Below, piece by piece: positions 16,381-25,989 of a stretch of DNA of 64,000 nt. The DNA lies in the NCBI RefSeq assembly GCF_021310995.1, contig NZ_CP054150.1, forward strand, positions 248,001 through 312,000, given 5' to 3'. Numbering within the stretch: the stretch's first letter is position 1; each line of letters opens with the position of its first letter. Origin of the DNA: Agrobacterium vaccinii. Its GTDB lineage: Bacteria > Pseudomonadota > Alphaproteobacteria > Rhizobiales > Rhizobiaceae. The position numbers and the translations under genes were made by a program. The notes beneath the pieces were generated by a model that saw only the letters and a list, made by a program, of their open reading frames with translations, had not been told where the DNA came from and did not search any database.

Positions 16381-17865
16381 ATGAACACATCCATTCTTTT
16401 GCTGATATTGGCGCTGATCGGCATAACCAGCTATGTGCTGGGTTCACGCCGCGCTGTCGCCCTGGCGGGCGGTCGTCCGTCCTCCATGCATTCCCGTGCC
16501 GGTTATCATGGTTCCTATGTTCTCATATGGGCCGTCCTGCCTGCCGCATTCATTTTAGCACTCTGGCTCATCATCAGCCCCATGATCGTCACTGCAGCCG
16601 TCCGGGGCGAGTTTCCCGAAGACATCAAGGCGCGGTCCGAGGCGCAGCAGAGCCTCAGCTACGGCATGGTCGGTTCCATCGCCCGCGGCCTTCAACGGCT
16701 GACGGCAGATGAAACTGCCCAGGCAAAGGCCGATCCGGCCAAATTGCGTCCGCTGCTCGGCTCCAAGGGTGTCGCCATTGCTGGCGATCCCGAAGCCTAC
16801 ATGGTCGAAGCGGCTGAAACGCTCAATACCATGACGACGGCCAGCCGCCTTGGCATGGTCATCATCGTGCTGGGCACGGCCTTCGCTGGCGCCTTCTACG
16901 CCATGCGCGGCATCGCACCTCGGTTCCGGGCGCGCAACAATGTCGAGAAGGTCATTCTCGCAGCCCTGCTGCTGGCCTCTTCCATCGCCATCCTCACCAC
17001 CATCGGCATCGTATTGTCGATGCTGACGGAAGCCATCCAGTTCTTCAACATGGTCCCGGCTCAGGAGTTCTTCTTCGGAACGGTCTGGGACCCGCGGTTT
17101 GCCGCAGCGGGCTCGACGGACAGTGCCGGTCAGTTCGGTCTCATTCCACTTTTGGCGGGCACGCTTTACATCGGCTTCGTCGCCATGCTGGTTGCCGTTC
17201 CCGTCGGTCTGTTCTCGGCCATCTACATGGCGGAATATGCCAGCCCTCGCTTCCGCTCGGTCGCAAAGCCGCTGCTGGAAGTTCTGGCCGGTATCCCCAC
17301 CATCGTTTACGGCTTCTTCGCGCTGACAACGGTCGGTCCCTTCCTGCGGGACATCTCCTCGCAGATCAATGGCCTGACGACTGGCGATTACACTAACTTC
17401 ATTCAGGCGCAGAGTGTCATCACCGCCGGTTTCGTCATGGGTATCATGTTGATCCCTTACGTCTCCTCGCTGTCCGATGACATCATCACAGCCGTTCCTC
17501 GCACGCTGCGCGATGGTTCGCTGGGTCTGGGTGCAACACGCTCCGAGACGGTCAAGAAGGTCATCCTGCCTGCCGCTCTTCCCGGCATCGTCGGCGCCAT
17601 TCTGATGACTGCTTCGCGCGCCATCGGTGAAACGATGATCGTGGTTCTGGCCGCCGGTGTTGCCGCACGCCTTCAGATCGATCCGTTCGAGCCGATGACG
17701 ACGGTCACCGTCAAGATCGTCAGCCAGTTGACGGGCGACCTTGAATTCACGTCGCCGCAGACACTGGTTGCCTTTGCGCTTGGCATCACCCTGTTTGCCA
17801 TCACGCTTTGCCTCAATATCTACGCGCTCTATATCGTGCGCAAATACCGGGAGCAGTACGAATGA
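16381..17865 (+). CDS. pstC: Phosphate ABC transporter permease PstC
   Basis: A 494 residue inner membrane protein, longer than E. coli PstC because of an extended N-terminal section with two extra membrane segments (about 4-22 and 42-66) and a periplasmic loop; this long form is common in alphaproteobacteria. The binding-protein-dependent transport domain spans about 255-480, with the EAA loop pattern GSLGLGATRSETVKKVILPAALPGI coupling it to PstB (only part quoted matters: GATRSETV near 385). It forms the phosphate channel with PstA. Its stop overlaps the pstA start (ATGA). The start ATG at 16381 has GAGGAAAG upstream. Confidence 0.93.
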   Translation: MNTSILLLILALIGITSYVLGSRRAVALAGGRPSSMHSRAGYHGSYVLIWAVLPAAFILALWLIISPMIVTAAVRGEFPEDIKARSEAQQSLSYGMVGSIARGLQRLTADETAQAKADPAKLRPLLGSKGVAIAGDPEAYMVEAAETLNTMTTASRLGMVIIVLGTAFAGAFYAMRGIAPRFRARNNVEKVILAALLLASSIAILTTIGIVLSMLTEAIQFFNMVPAQEFFFGTVWDPRFAAAGSTDSAGQFGLIPLLAGTLYIGFVAMLVAVPVGLFSAIYMAEYASPRFRSVAKPLLEVLAGIPTIVYGFFALTTVGPFLRDISSQINGLTTGDYTNFIQAQSVITAGFVMGIMLIPYVSSLSDDIITAVPRTLRDGSLGLGATRSETVKKVILPAALPGIVGAILMTASRAIGETMIVVLAAGVAARLQIDPFEPMTTVTVKIVSQLTGDLEFTSPQTLVAFALGITLFAITLCLNIYALYIVRKYREQYE

Positions 17866-19184
17866 CCGAGGTCGTTACTCCGGGCGTCATCGCCCCCGCC
17901 GCAACGAAGAAGGTCCGTCGCGATATCGGCATCAAGCGCCGTTACGCCTCAGAGCGCCGCTTTCGGACCTATGGTCTGGCGGCCATCTCCTTCGGCCTGC
18001 TGTTTCTGTTCCTGCTTCTCTGGTCCGTCGTCGGCAAAGGCTACACGGCGTTCCAGCAGACCATGATCACCGTTCCGGTCGAGTTCTCGCAGCAGATCAT
18101 CGATCCCGACAATGTCCGTGCCCAGAACCCCGGCAAGCTGATGACCGCGAACTATCCCGTGGTTGCCCGCAATGCGGTGGCAAAGGCACTCGGCGTGTCC
18201 TTGGATGATCGTGATGCCCTGAAGGCCGTGAATGCGATGATCTCCGACAGCATCCGAGGACAGCTTCGCGATCTGGTGGTGGCCGATCCTAGCGTCATCG
18301 GTACCACGCGCACCGTTGCCCTTCTGGCATCCGGCGATCTCGACAGCGTGGTCAAAGGTCAGGTCGATGTTTCCGTCAACGAACAGAACCGTCGCATCTC
18401 CGACCAGCAGCTCGGCTGGGTCAAGCAACTGACCGATGCGGGGCAACTGGCCAAGGAGTTCAACACCGGCATCTTCTTCAACGGCGCATCCAGCCGTCCA
18501 GAGGCCGCAGGTGTCGGCGTGGCGCTGATCGGCTCCTTCTATATGATGCTGATCGTTCTGGTGCTGTCCCTGCCCATCGGTGTCGCCGCTTCCATCTATC
18601 TGGAAGAATTCGCACCGAAGAACCGCCTGACGGACCTGATCGAGGTCAACATCAACAACCTCGCAGCCGTTCCGTCGATCGTCTACGGTCTGCTCGGCCT
18701 GTCGGTCTTCATCAACTTCATGGGCTTCCCGCGCTCGGCCTCGCTGGTCGGTGGTCTGGTCCTGACGCTGATGACGCTGCCGACCATCATCATCGCCACA
18801 CGTGCGGCGCTGAAAGCCGTACCGCCATCCATCCGTGCTGCGGCCCTTGGGCTTGGCGCATCGAAAATGCAGACGATTTTCCACCACGTGCTGCCACTGG
18901 CCATGCCGGGAATTCTCACCGGCACCATCATCGGTCTGGCGCATGCCCTAGGCGAAACCGCACCGCTGCTGCTCATCGGCATGGTCGCCTTCGTCGCAAA
19001 TTACCCGACAACGCCGATGGACCCGTCCACGGCACTGCCGGTACAGATCTACATGTGGGCGAACGAAGCAGAACGTGCCTTTGTCGAGAGAACATCAGGC
19101 GCTATCATCATTCTGCTCATGTTCCTCGTCGTCATGAATGTTGGAGCAATCCTGTTGCGCCGCCGCTTCGAGCGTCGCTGGTAA
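17862..19184 (+). CDS. pstA: Phosphate ABC transporter permease PstA
   Basis: A 440 residue inner membrane permease, the long alphaproteobacterial form. A first helix near residues 37-55 is followed by a periplasmic domain of roughly 150 residues and then the conserved transport domain, with [20 protein letters not shown] near 224 and the EAA loop [12 protein letters not shown] near 325. It makes the phosphate channel with PstC. I chose the ATG at 17862 because it overlaps the pstC stop (ATGA) and gives the usual start MTEVV; an upstream in-frame start would lie inside pstC. A hairpin follows before pstB. Confidence 0.93.
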   Translation: MTEVVTPGVIAPAATKKVRRDIGIKRRYASERRFRTYGLAAISFGLLFLFLLLWSVVGKGYTAFQQTMITVPVEFSQQIIDPDNVRAQNPGKLMTANYPVVARNAVAKALGVSLDDRDALKAVNAMISDSIRGQLRDLVVADPSVIGTTRTVALLASGDLDSVVKGQVDVSVNEQNRRISDQQLGWVKQLTDAGQLAKEFNTGIFFNGASSRPEAAGVGVALIGSFYMMLIVLVLSLPIGVAASIYLEEFAPKNRLTDLIEVNINNLAAVPSIVYGLLGLSVFINFMGFPRSASLVGGLVLTLMTLPTIIIATRAALKAVPPSIRAAALGLGASKMQTIFHHVLPLAMPGILTGTIIGLAHALGETAPLLLIGMVAFVANYPTTPMDPSTALPVQIYMWANEAERAFVERTSGAIIILLMFLVVMNVGAILLRRRFERRW

Positions 19185-19194
19185 GCATTTCCTG

Positions 19195-19215
19195 AAAAAC
19201 CGGTCTCCGGTTTTT
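19195..19215 (+). terminator. Intrinsic terminator-like hairpin between pstA and pstB
   Basis: A 9 bp stem AAAAACCGG / CCGGTTTTT with a three base loop starts 10 bases after the pstA stop and ends in five T. Its form is that of an intrinsic terminator, yet pstB follows in the same direction 42 bases later. It may reduce transcription into pstB-phoU-phoB or mark a processed end. Confidence 0.6.
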
Positions 19216-19257
19216 CCTCTGGACGTGCGATGTAACGGAAACCGGGAGCTTGAGGCT

Positions 19258-20073
<816 letters not shown>

Positions 20074-20158
20074 TTGGCCGTAGGTTTAATCATTCGCGCC
20101 AAACGCTGGAGCCCTACCGGGCTTGCGAAAAAGCGCATCGAAACTGGAGAGTTCGAAC

Positions 20159-20875
20159 ATGCCGACACATTCGCATATCATGTCCGCCTACGATGAAGAG
20201 CTGAAGTTCCTGACCCGCCGTATCGCCGAAATGGGCGGTCTGGCAGAGCAGATGTGTGCCGATGCGGTGCGCGCGCTGGTCAACTCCGACGCGGCTCTAG
20301 CCCAGAAGGTCATCTCGGACGATACGATCCTCGATCACGCCGAGCGCGAGATTGGCGATAAGGCTATCGTTACCATTGCAAAGCGTCAGCCCATGGCGGC
20401 GGACCTTCGCGAGATCATCGGTTCGCTGCGCATCGCAGCCGATCTGGAGCGCGTGGGCGATCTGGGCAAGAACACCGCCAAACGTGTCATCGCGGTTGCC
20501 GGTACGGGTGTTCCGCGCAAGTTGGCGCGCGGTCTGGAGCATCTCTCCGAACTGGCTCTGGTGCAGCTCAAGGAAGTGCTCGACGTCTACTCCACCCGTT
20601 CCGCGGAAAAGGCGCAGGCCATCCGTGAGCGTGACGAGGAAATCGACGCCATGTACACGTCGCTGTTCCGCGAACTTTTGACCTACATGATGGAAGATCC
20701 GCGCAACATCACGACCTGCACGCACCTTCTGTTCTGCGCCAAGAACATAGAGCGCGTGGGTGACCACGCCACCAATATCGCCGAGACCATCTACTATATG
20801 GCAACCGGCAGCCAGCCGGAAGGCGAGCGTCCCAAGGACGACAGTTCCAACACGCTCGGTGCGATCACCGAGTAA
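20159..20875 (+). CDS. phoU: Phosphate signalling complex protein PhoU
   Basis: A 238 residue all-helical protein with two PhoU repeats (about 15-105 and 120-210); the metal-binding signatures appear as EREIGDKAI and RVGDLGKN in the first and RVGDHATNIAE in the second. PhoU bridges PstB and PhoR, holds PhoR in its phosphatase state when phosphate is plentiful, and limits Pst activity. The ATG at 20159 has CTGGAGAG upstream and gives the family start MPTHSH; a start 12 codons earlier lacks support. It follows pstB by 85 bases and precedes phoB by 111. Confidence 0.95.
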   Translation: MPTHSHIMSAYDEELKFLTRRIAEMGGLAEQMCADAVRALVNSDAALAQKVISDDTILDHAEREIGDKAIVTIAKRQPMAADLREIIGSLRIAADLERVGDLGKNTAKRVIAVAGTGVPRKLARGLEHLSELALVQLKEVLDVYSTRSAEKAQAIRERDEEIDAMYTSLFRELLTYMMEDPRNITTCTHLLFCAKNIERVGDHATNIAETIYYMATGSQPEGERPKDDSSNTLGAITE

Positions 20876-20986
20876 GCCTCGTCGCATCGGCCCGATCCGT
20901 TCGGTCGGGCCGGATGCGTAAACCCACATGCCAATGCGTCCTTGCGGGCGCATGGCGTTCTCCCAAGATGGGCGGAGTCCTGAGCT

Positions 20987-21670
20987 ATGGTGCCGAAAAT
21001 CGCAGTTGTCGAAGACGAGGAAGCCCTCAGCGTTCTTCTTCGATACAATCTGGAATCTGAAGGTTACGACGTGGACACCATTCCGCGTGGCGACGAGGCG
21101 GAAATCCGTCTGCAGGAGCGAACCCCGGATCTTCTGATCCTCGATTGGATGCTTCCAGGCGTTTCCGGCATCGAGCTGTGCCGCCGCCTGCGCATGCGCC
21201 CGGAAACGGAGCGACTGCCGATCATCATGCTGACGGCCCGTGGCGAAGAGAGCGAGCGCGTACGCGGCCTGGCAACCGGCGCCGACGATTACGTAGTCAA
21301 GCCGTTCTCGACACCGGAACTGATGGCACGAGTCAAGGCCATGTTGCGCCGCGCCCGCCCGGAAGTTCTGTCATCGCTGTTGAAATGCGGCGATATCGAG
21401 CTGGACCGCGAAACCCATCGCGTCCATCGCAAGACGCGCGAAGTGCGTCTGGGGCCGACCGAATTCCGCCTGCTGGAGTTCCTAATGGTATCGCCGGGTC
21501 GAGTCTTCTCGCGCTCACAGCTTCTCGACGGTGTCTGGGGCCACGATATCTACGTGGATGAACGCACCGTGGACGTCCACGTAGGCCGTCTGCGCAAGGC
21601 GCTCAACTTCTCCAACATGCAGGATGTCATCCGCACCGTACGCGGCGCTGGCTACTCCATGGAAGCCTGA
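20987..21670 (+). CDS. phoB: Phosphate regulon response regulator PhoB
   Basis: A 227 residue OmpR/PhoB family regulator. The receiver domain carries the acidic pair VVEDEE at residues 8-12, the phospho-acceptor Asp53 in LILDWMLPG, and the lysine in VVKPFSTPEL near 105. The C-terminal winged helix has LGPTEFRLLEFL and RTVDVHVGRLRKAL. Phosphorylated by PhoR, it binds Pho boxes such as the one ahead of pstS. It is the last gene of the block and is followed by a hairpin. Confidence 0.95.
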   Translation: MVPKIAVVEDEEALSVLLRYNLESEGYDVDTIPRGDEAEIRLQERTPDLLILDWMLPGVSGIELCRRLRMRPETERLPIIMLTARGEESERVRGLATGADDYVVKPFSTPELMARVKAMLRRARPEVLSSLLKCGDIELDRETHRVHRKTREVRLGPTEFRLLEFLMVSPGRVFSRSQLLDGVWGHDIYVDERTVDVHVGRLRKALNFSNMQDVIRTVRGAGYSMEA

Positions 21671-21689
21671 GAGCTTCAATACGCTCTGC

Positions 21690-21713
21690 GATGACGCCAA
21701 TTGAGGCGTCATC
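21690..21713 (+). terminator. Hairpin after phoB
   Basis: A perfect 9 bp stem GATGACGCC / GGCGTCATC with a six base loop starts 20 bases after the phoB stop. No T run follows, so it is a candidate 3' end of the pst-pho message rather than a strong intrinsic terminator. Confidence 0.5.
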
Positions 21714-22183
21714 AGCTGCGCCGAAATGGACGGCGTTCTCTATGAAATTGCAGAAAGCCAAGCCAAACCAAAGCCTGATGCATATCCCCGGCCATATATT
21801 TTCTACCTCTTTGACGGCTCCGAATGACGCTTATGGAGGGTGATTGTCCGGCGTGCAAGAGGCGAGGGCGGTCTGGTATTTGTTCAGCGAAATCAGTTAT
21901 ATCGGAGATATTGATCGTCGATTTGAATGAACAGTGAATAGGATTCCAAGTCGAATTTCAAATGACTGTCGCTGACGCCAAGAACAGGAATTTTGAAAAT
22001 TAAGTTTGACTAGCTCGCCATAAACCTCTATCAATACGTCATCGATCTTTTGCTTGCTGAGCTTTGGTTACCGCGCGATTAGCACCGCGCTTTGAACTAA
22101 CACTTCCTTTCAAAAAAATCGCTATATTCGCACACAGGGCACCTGTCCTGTGATCTGTAACTTATGCTTTGAAAGGGTTCATT
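21714..22183 (+). promoter_or_regulatory. Cold shock gene promoter and long leader
   Basis: This 470 base gap has no gene. A promoter TTGACT, 17 bases, TATCAA lies at 22006-22034 and would give a leader of about 140 bases before the cold shock gene. Within the leader is a small hairpin CACAGG / CCTGTG (22133-22152). Long structured leaders are a known feature of cold shock mRNAs, where they act as temperature switches; that role here is inference. The part before 22000 is AT-richer and shows no feature I can name. Confidence 0.5.
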
Positions 22184-22393
22184 ATGACCACAGGCACAGT
22201 AAAATGGTTTAACTCCACCAAGGGCTTCGGCTTCATTCAGCCAGACAACGGCGGCGCTGATGCATTCGTGCACATCTCTGCTGTAGAGCGTGCAGGCATG
22301 CGCGAAATCGTAGAAGGCCAGAAGCTGAGCTACGATCTTGAGCGGGACAACAAGTCCGGCAAGATGTCTGCCTGCAATCTTCAGGCTGCTTAA
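22184..22393 (+). CDS. csp: Cold shock domain protein
   Basis: A 69 residue single cold shock domain. RNP1 appears as KGFGFIQ and RNP2 as VFVHI-like DAFVHIS, with the usual start GTVKWFNSTKG. Such proteins bind single-stranded nucleic acid and melt RNA structure, and not all are cold-induced. GAAAGGG stands nine bases before the ATG at 22184; an ATG five codons earlier is less suitable. A strong intrinsic terminator follows, so it is a single-gene unit. Confidence 0.95.
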   Translation: MTTGTVKWFNSTKGFGFIQPDNGGADAFVHISAVERAGMREIVEGQKLSYDLERDNKSGKMSACNLQAA

Positions 22394-22457
22394 TACGGAA
22401 TCTACTTTCCTTTGACCACGGATGTACTGGCACTGTTGAAAGTATGAGACCAACCGA

Positions 22458-22487
22458 GGTCAGGCAACGTTGCCTGGCCTTTTTTTG
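22458..22487 (+). terminator. Intrinsic terminator of the cold shock gene
   Basis: A stem built on CAGGCA / TGCCTG around ACGT, extended by GG-T and GCC on each side, is followed by seven T. This is the clearest intrinsic terminator in the window. Confidence 0.85.
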
Positions 22488-22641
22488 TGCCGCATGTCGG
22501 CCAGTCCCTTTAGGCGTCCATAAGCGTGTCGCACGAAATGTGCAGCAGTTTTGCGATAATGATATGCTTGAATGGACGCGAGGCGCTCTGAGCCAACCAC
22601 TTCACATCCCGTTTAGGTCGATGTGACAGAAAGGGAATTCC

Positions 22642-22863
22642 ATGACAGAAACGTATAGCAAGTCTCGCCAGCAGGCGGAGATCGCTTTCGGTGCGGCGCA
22701 ATCCCAGTTTTTCGCCAAGGGCCATGCGGTTGACGAACTCAACTCGATCGCTCAAGCTCGTGATGAAAAGACGCTTCGGCTGCGTGAAGCGCGTCTTGCC
22801 AAGGAATTGCAGGACAGCACCACGCCTAAACCCACCCCTTCAAAGCGTGTCAAGAAATCCTGA
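22642..22863 (+). CDS. Small charged protein (73 aa), unknown function
   Basis: A 73 residue, highly charged, helical protein: MTETYSKSRQQAEIAFGAA, then alternating acidic and basic residues (LNSIAQARDEKTLRLREARL), ending in the lysine-rich tail TPSKRVKKS. GAAAGGGAATTCC precedes the ATG. It has no membrane segment or signal peptide and I recognise no family. It sits 37 bases before another small basic helical protein, and both follow the cold shock gene, so the two may be cotranscribed. The tail could contact nucleic acid, but that is only a guess from charge. Confidence 0.65.
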   Translation: MTETYSKSRQQAEIAFGAAQSQFFAKGHAVDELNSIAQARDEKTLRLREARLAKELQDSTTPKPTPSKRVKKS

Positions 22864-22899
22864 GCCCGATCAGGCTGACACTTTCACTGGAGTAGAGAT

Positions 22900-23289
22900 T
22901 TGAAAAATACTAAAAACGTGAAGAACAACGATCTTTCTGACCGTCGCAGCGCCGCTGCCGACGCGAAGGCAGCCCTTCTTCAGGCCTATCGTGCCGCCAA
23001 GGAAGCTGCCGAACCTTTGCGCGAAGCCAAGCAGGCCGAACGTATTGCCGCAGCAGAAGCCCGTGAGGCACGCCGTGCAGAGCGCGAGCAGCTGAAGCTG
23101 GAAGAGAAGAAGCAGGCCGAAGCTGAAAAGCTTCAACGCGAAGCTGAAATCGAAGCCGCAGCCAATGCTGAAGCCGAAGAGCGTAAGCTCGCCGAGAAAA
23201 GCCGCGTTGCCCGCGTGATCGAAGACGAAGCAGCCCGTAAGGCCGCGCGTGACCTTCGCTACGCCAACCGCAAGGCCCGCCAAGGCTGA
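22900..23289 (+). CDS. DUF6481 type alanine/glutamate-rich coiled-coil protein
   Basis: A 129 residue protein of almost continuous alpha helix rich in Ala, Glu, Lys and Arg (AAKEAAEPLREAKQAERIAA, LEEKKQAEAEKL). It resembles the rhizobial DUF6481 family, which has the start NDLSDRRSAAADAKAALL. I use the TTG at 22900 with GGAG eight bases upstream; the next possible start is a GTG six codons later. Function is unknown; the highly charged single helix suggests a scaffold or RNA-associated role, which is inference. Confidence 0.75.
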   Translation: MKNTKNVKNNDLSDRRSAAADAKAALLQAYRAAKEAAEPLREAKQAERIAAAEAREARRAEREQLKLEEKKQAEAEKLQREAEIEAAANAEAEERKLAEKSRVARVIEDEAARKAARDLRYANRKARQG

Positions 23290-23652
23290 TACTGATAGCG
23301 CCACGGGTCCTTCGGGACGTACCAAGGGCGCTGTGAGTTTACATCGACATTGTGCAGTCTGAAAATCGATTTCGGTTTTCAGACCGATGCTTTGAAGTGC
23401 TGCGCGTCCAGCAGGGATGCGCCGCTTCGATCTTGATCAAAGTGATCACGGCTGCGAAAGCCGTTGCAATTTTCGCCCCCAATCCCGCAGTTCCCACCGT
23501 TTGCAACGTCCGAGCATCCCTCGGACGATCACAATGCTGAGTTTTCGCGACGCTGTCGCCGACGAGCGAGGCGGCGCCTTCCCGACATTAAAACCGTAAG
23601 ACGGACATCAACCGTGATGGTCTATCGGCCAGCGAATGTATGATCTAAAACG
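23290..23652. other. Non-coding stretch with one hairpin
   Basis: No convincing gene. The only structure is a perfect 9 bp stem GTCTGAAAA / TTTTCAGAC (23357-23365 with 23376-23384) around a ten base loop; it may end the upstream message. The rest has no feature I can name. Confidence 0.4.
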
Positions 23653-23680
23653 AAAAAAGCGGGCCCTTTGACCCGCTTTT
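23653..23680 (-). terminator. Intrinsic terminator of gcrA
   Basis: On the minus strand a 9 bp stem AAAAGCGGG / CCCGCTTTT (arms 23672-23680 and 23655-23663) is followed by TTTTTT counting the stem end, 22 bases after the gcrA stop. It is convincing as the gcrA terminator. Confidence 0.75.
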
Positions 23681-23702
23681 CGTCGTCAATGTCTGGAAGC
23701 AA

Positions 23703-24239
23703 TCAGGCGCGGCGGCGTTCGCTCACCGGCTGGTACGCCATCTTTGCGTGGAACTTGCAGTAAGGAGAGGATTCCGACGCGTCGCAGCCGCAAAAATGGA
23801 AGTCATCCTTCAGCGGATCGCCAACCGGCCACTTGCAGGTGCGTTCCGTCAGTTCCGTCAGCGTCAGGCGAAGCGATGTCGGCAGCGTGGCGTTGCTGAC
23901 CGGTACGTATTCGAGAACCTGCGCGGTATCCATGTCCATCTCGTCCTTCAGCGCGGTTGCGCCTGCGGTGCGGATGTTGGGACGGGAAGGGGCGACGCGT
24001 GCCTGAAAATTGGCGGCGCGTGGAGCAGCCGTTGCTGGCGCTGCCGGGCGCTTGGCGGCAGGACGTGTGGTTGCAACCGTGCCACCAGCCTTGGCGCGGC
24101 CAGGCAGGTTCAGACGGTGCACTTTGCCGATGACTGCGTTACGGCTGACACCGCCCAACTGGGCAGCGATCTGGCTGGCGCTCAGGCCTTCAGACCACAG
24201 TCGTTTCAGTCTCTCGACTCGTTCATCAGTCCAGTTCAT
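23703..24239 (-). CDS. gcrA: Cell cycle regulator GcrA
   Basis: A 178 residue GcrA protein. The N-terminal helix-turn-helix like domain is MNWTDERVERLKRLWSEGLS followed by NAVIGKVHRL; a proline/alanine-rich linker follows, and the C-terminal domain has CKWPVGDP and the cysteine cluster FHFCGCDASESSPYCKFH. In alphaproteobacteria GcrA works with sigma-70 at promoters whose GANTC sites are methylated by CcrM, and so couples transcription to DNA replication. The gene has its own terminator. Its upstream region contains an unusual cluster of GANTC sites. Confidence 0.95.
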   Translation of the reverse strand: MNWTDERVERLKRLWSEGLSASQIAAQLGGVSRNAVIGKVHRLNLPGRAKAGGTVATTRPAAKRPAAPATAAPRAANFQARVAPSRPNIRTAGATALKDEMDMDTAQVLEYVPVSNATLPTSLRLTLTELTERTCKWPVGDPLKDDFHFCGCDASESSPYCKFHAKMAYQPVSERRRA

Positions 24240-24529
24240 GCCGTTTCTCCGCTGGTCGCGAAGGCAGAATCATTCTGCTATGCCGTGGAGCAAACCACGC
24301 GCAGAGTATCCGCCAGATTGTAGGTGACTAGGTCCGCCGCTTGCGATCTAGTAATTGAGAGTTAACCTAATCGTCGGCAGACTCCGTGACAAGAGTCGGG
24401 AGAATCATCTGGAATCGATTTTCCGGTTTTCCCCAACTTGCTGTGTCCAGTGAGTCAGAAAAGCAACACACTGAGGGCCATCGTGACGTCATCCCACCTC
24501 TTGGAAGTGCCGGGAAATGTGGACATTTG
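24240..24529. promoter_or_regulatory. gcrA upstream region with clustered GANTC (CcrM) sites
   Basis: Six GANTC sites lie at 24267, 24380, 24393, 24402, 24412 and 24452; five fall within 77 bases. The first is at the centre of the small palindrome CAGAAT-C-ATTCTG (24265-24277), 26 bases from the gcrA start. Chance expectation is about one per 256 bases. Methylation here could tie gcrA or argD side transcription to the replication fork. Confidence 0.6.
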
Positions 24530-24612
24530 TTGACATCCTCGGGCGAAGTGACAATAGTGCGCTCGCAGTTACAGGGATACCCCAAGCCGCCGCGAGGCGG
24601 CATTTTTGATTT
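24530..24612 (+). promoter_or_regulatory. Promoter followed by an orphan intrinsic terminator ahead of argD
   Basis: TTGACA (24530-24535), 17 bases, AATAGT (24553-24558) make a good promoter. About 20 bases after the expected start, a 6 bp stem GCCGCC / GGCGGC with loop GCGA (24586-24601) is followed by ATTTTTGATTTT. The terminator ends 62 bases before argD and has no gene in front of it, so it either attenuates argD or ends a very short RNA. Confidence 0.5.
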
Positions 24613-24674
24613 TCAGGCACGGTATAACCGATAAGCCCTATTGACAGCGCGTTTGCGCAGGGAGTGATGCAGCC

Positions 24675-25883
24675 ATGGCCGACACTGTGCTCGAAACTGG
24701 GCCATTGTTCGATACGTTTTCCAGAGCCCCTTTGCGCTTCGAGCGAGGAGAGGGCGTGTGGCTCGTGACCGAGACCGGAGAGCGATATCTGGATTTCGGC
24801 GCAGGCGTCGCGGTCACCTCCGTCGGCCACAGCCATCCACACATGGTCGATGCGCTCAAGTCGCAGGCCGAGAAGGTCTGGCACCTGTCCAATCTCTATG
24901 AGGTTGCGGGTCAGGAAACGCTCGCCAGACGGCTGACCGATGCAACCTTTGCGGATAAAGCCTTTTTTACCAATTCCGGGGCCGAAGCCTTGGAATGTGC
25001 GATCAAGACCGCGCGCCGGTATCACTATACCCATGGCAATCCTGAGAAATTCCGCATCATCACGTTCGAAGGTGCATTTCACGGGCGCACGCTGGCAACC
25101 ATCGCAGCCGGTGGCCAGCAGAAATATATCGAAGGCTTTGGGCCCAAGGTCGAAGGTTTCGATCAGGTGCCCTTCAATGATCTCGACGCGCTGAAGGCGG
25201 CCATCGTGCCGGAAACGGCAGCGTTGCTGATCGAGCCCATTCAGGGCGAGGGCGGTATTCGTCCCGTGGCGCCGGAGTTCCTGCGTGAGCTTCGCGCGCT
25301 GTGCGACGAGCACGGTCTGTTGTTGATCTATGATGAGGTTCAGACCGGCGTTGGCCGTACCGGCAAGTTCTTCGCTTATGAGTGGTCGGGCGTGGCACCG
25401 GATATCATGGCTGTGGCCAAGGGCATCGGCGGCGGCTTCCCATTCGGCGCATGCCTTGCAACGGCAGAGGCCGCATCCGGCATGACGGCTGGCGTTCACG
25501 GCACGACCTATGGCGGCAACCCGCTGGCCATGGCCTGCGGCAATGCCGTGCTGGATATCGTTCTGGCCGATGGTTTCCTCCAGCATGTGCGCGATGTCGC
25601 GCTGGTGTTCCGTCAGGGACTGGCCTCGCTAAAAGACCGTTTTCCAGACGTGATCGAGGAAATTCGCGGTGAGGGCCTGCTTTTGGGCGTCAAGGCGAAG
25701 GTTCCGTCATCCGATCTTCTCGCTGCCATTCGCGCCGAGCATCTCCTTGGCGTTCCCGCTGGCGATAACGTCATCCGTCTGCTGCCACCGCTCGTGGTCA
25801 CGGCGGAAGAAGCGCGCGACGGTCTGGCACGGCTTGAAAAGGCTGCAGAAGCAGTCACCTCGAAACTGGCAAAGAGCGCCTGA
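24675..25883 (+). CDS. argD: Acetylornithine aminotransferase ArgD
   Basis: A 402 residue class III aminotransferase. The PLP lysine is in [13 protein letters not shown], preceded by the cofactor aspartate in [29 protein letters not shown] is the phosphate cup. It makes N-acetylornithine from the semialdehyde in arginine synthesis, with possible side activity in lysine synthesis. The start ATG has GGGAG ten bases upstream. It is followed 106 bases later by argF, the natural partner, so they are probably cotranscribed. A promoter and a leader terminator lie upstream. Confidence 0.95.
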   Translation: MADTVLETGPLFDTFSRAPLRFERGEGVWLVTETGERYLDFGAGVAVTSVGHSHPHMVDALKSQAEKVWHLSNLYEVAGQETLARRLTDATFADKAFFTNSGAEALECAIKTARRYHYTHGNPEKFRIITFEGAFHGRTLATIAAGGQQKYIEGFGPKVEGFDQVPFNDLDALKAAIVPETAALLIEPIQGEGGIRPVAPEFLRELRALCDEHGLLLIYDEVQTGVGRTGKFFAYEWSGVAPDIMAVAKGIGGGFPFGACLATAEAASGMTAGVHGTTYGGNPLAMACGNAVLDIVLADGFLQHVRDVALVFRQGLASLKDRFPDVIEEIRGEGLLLGVKAKVPSSDLLAAIRAEHLLGVPAGDNVIRLLPPLVVTAEEARDGLARLEKAAEAVTSKLAKSA

Positions 25884-25989
25884 CGCCTGTTGCACAAAGG
25901 CGTGCAGCGGTTTCGGAACAACGACATGCACCAAGATAACGCATCCGGGCTGGCAAAGAGGTCGCCCGTAGTGATGGGACTATATTGAA

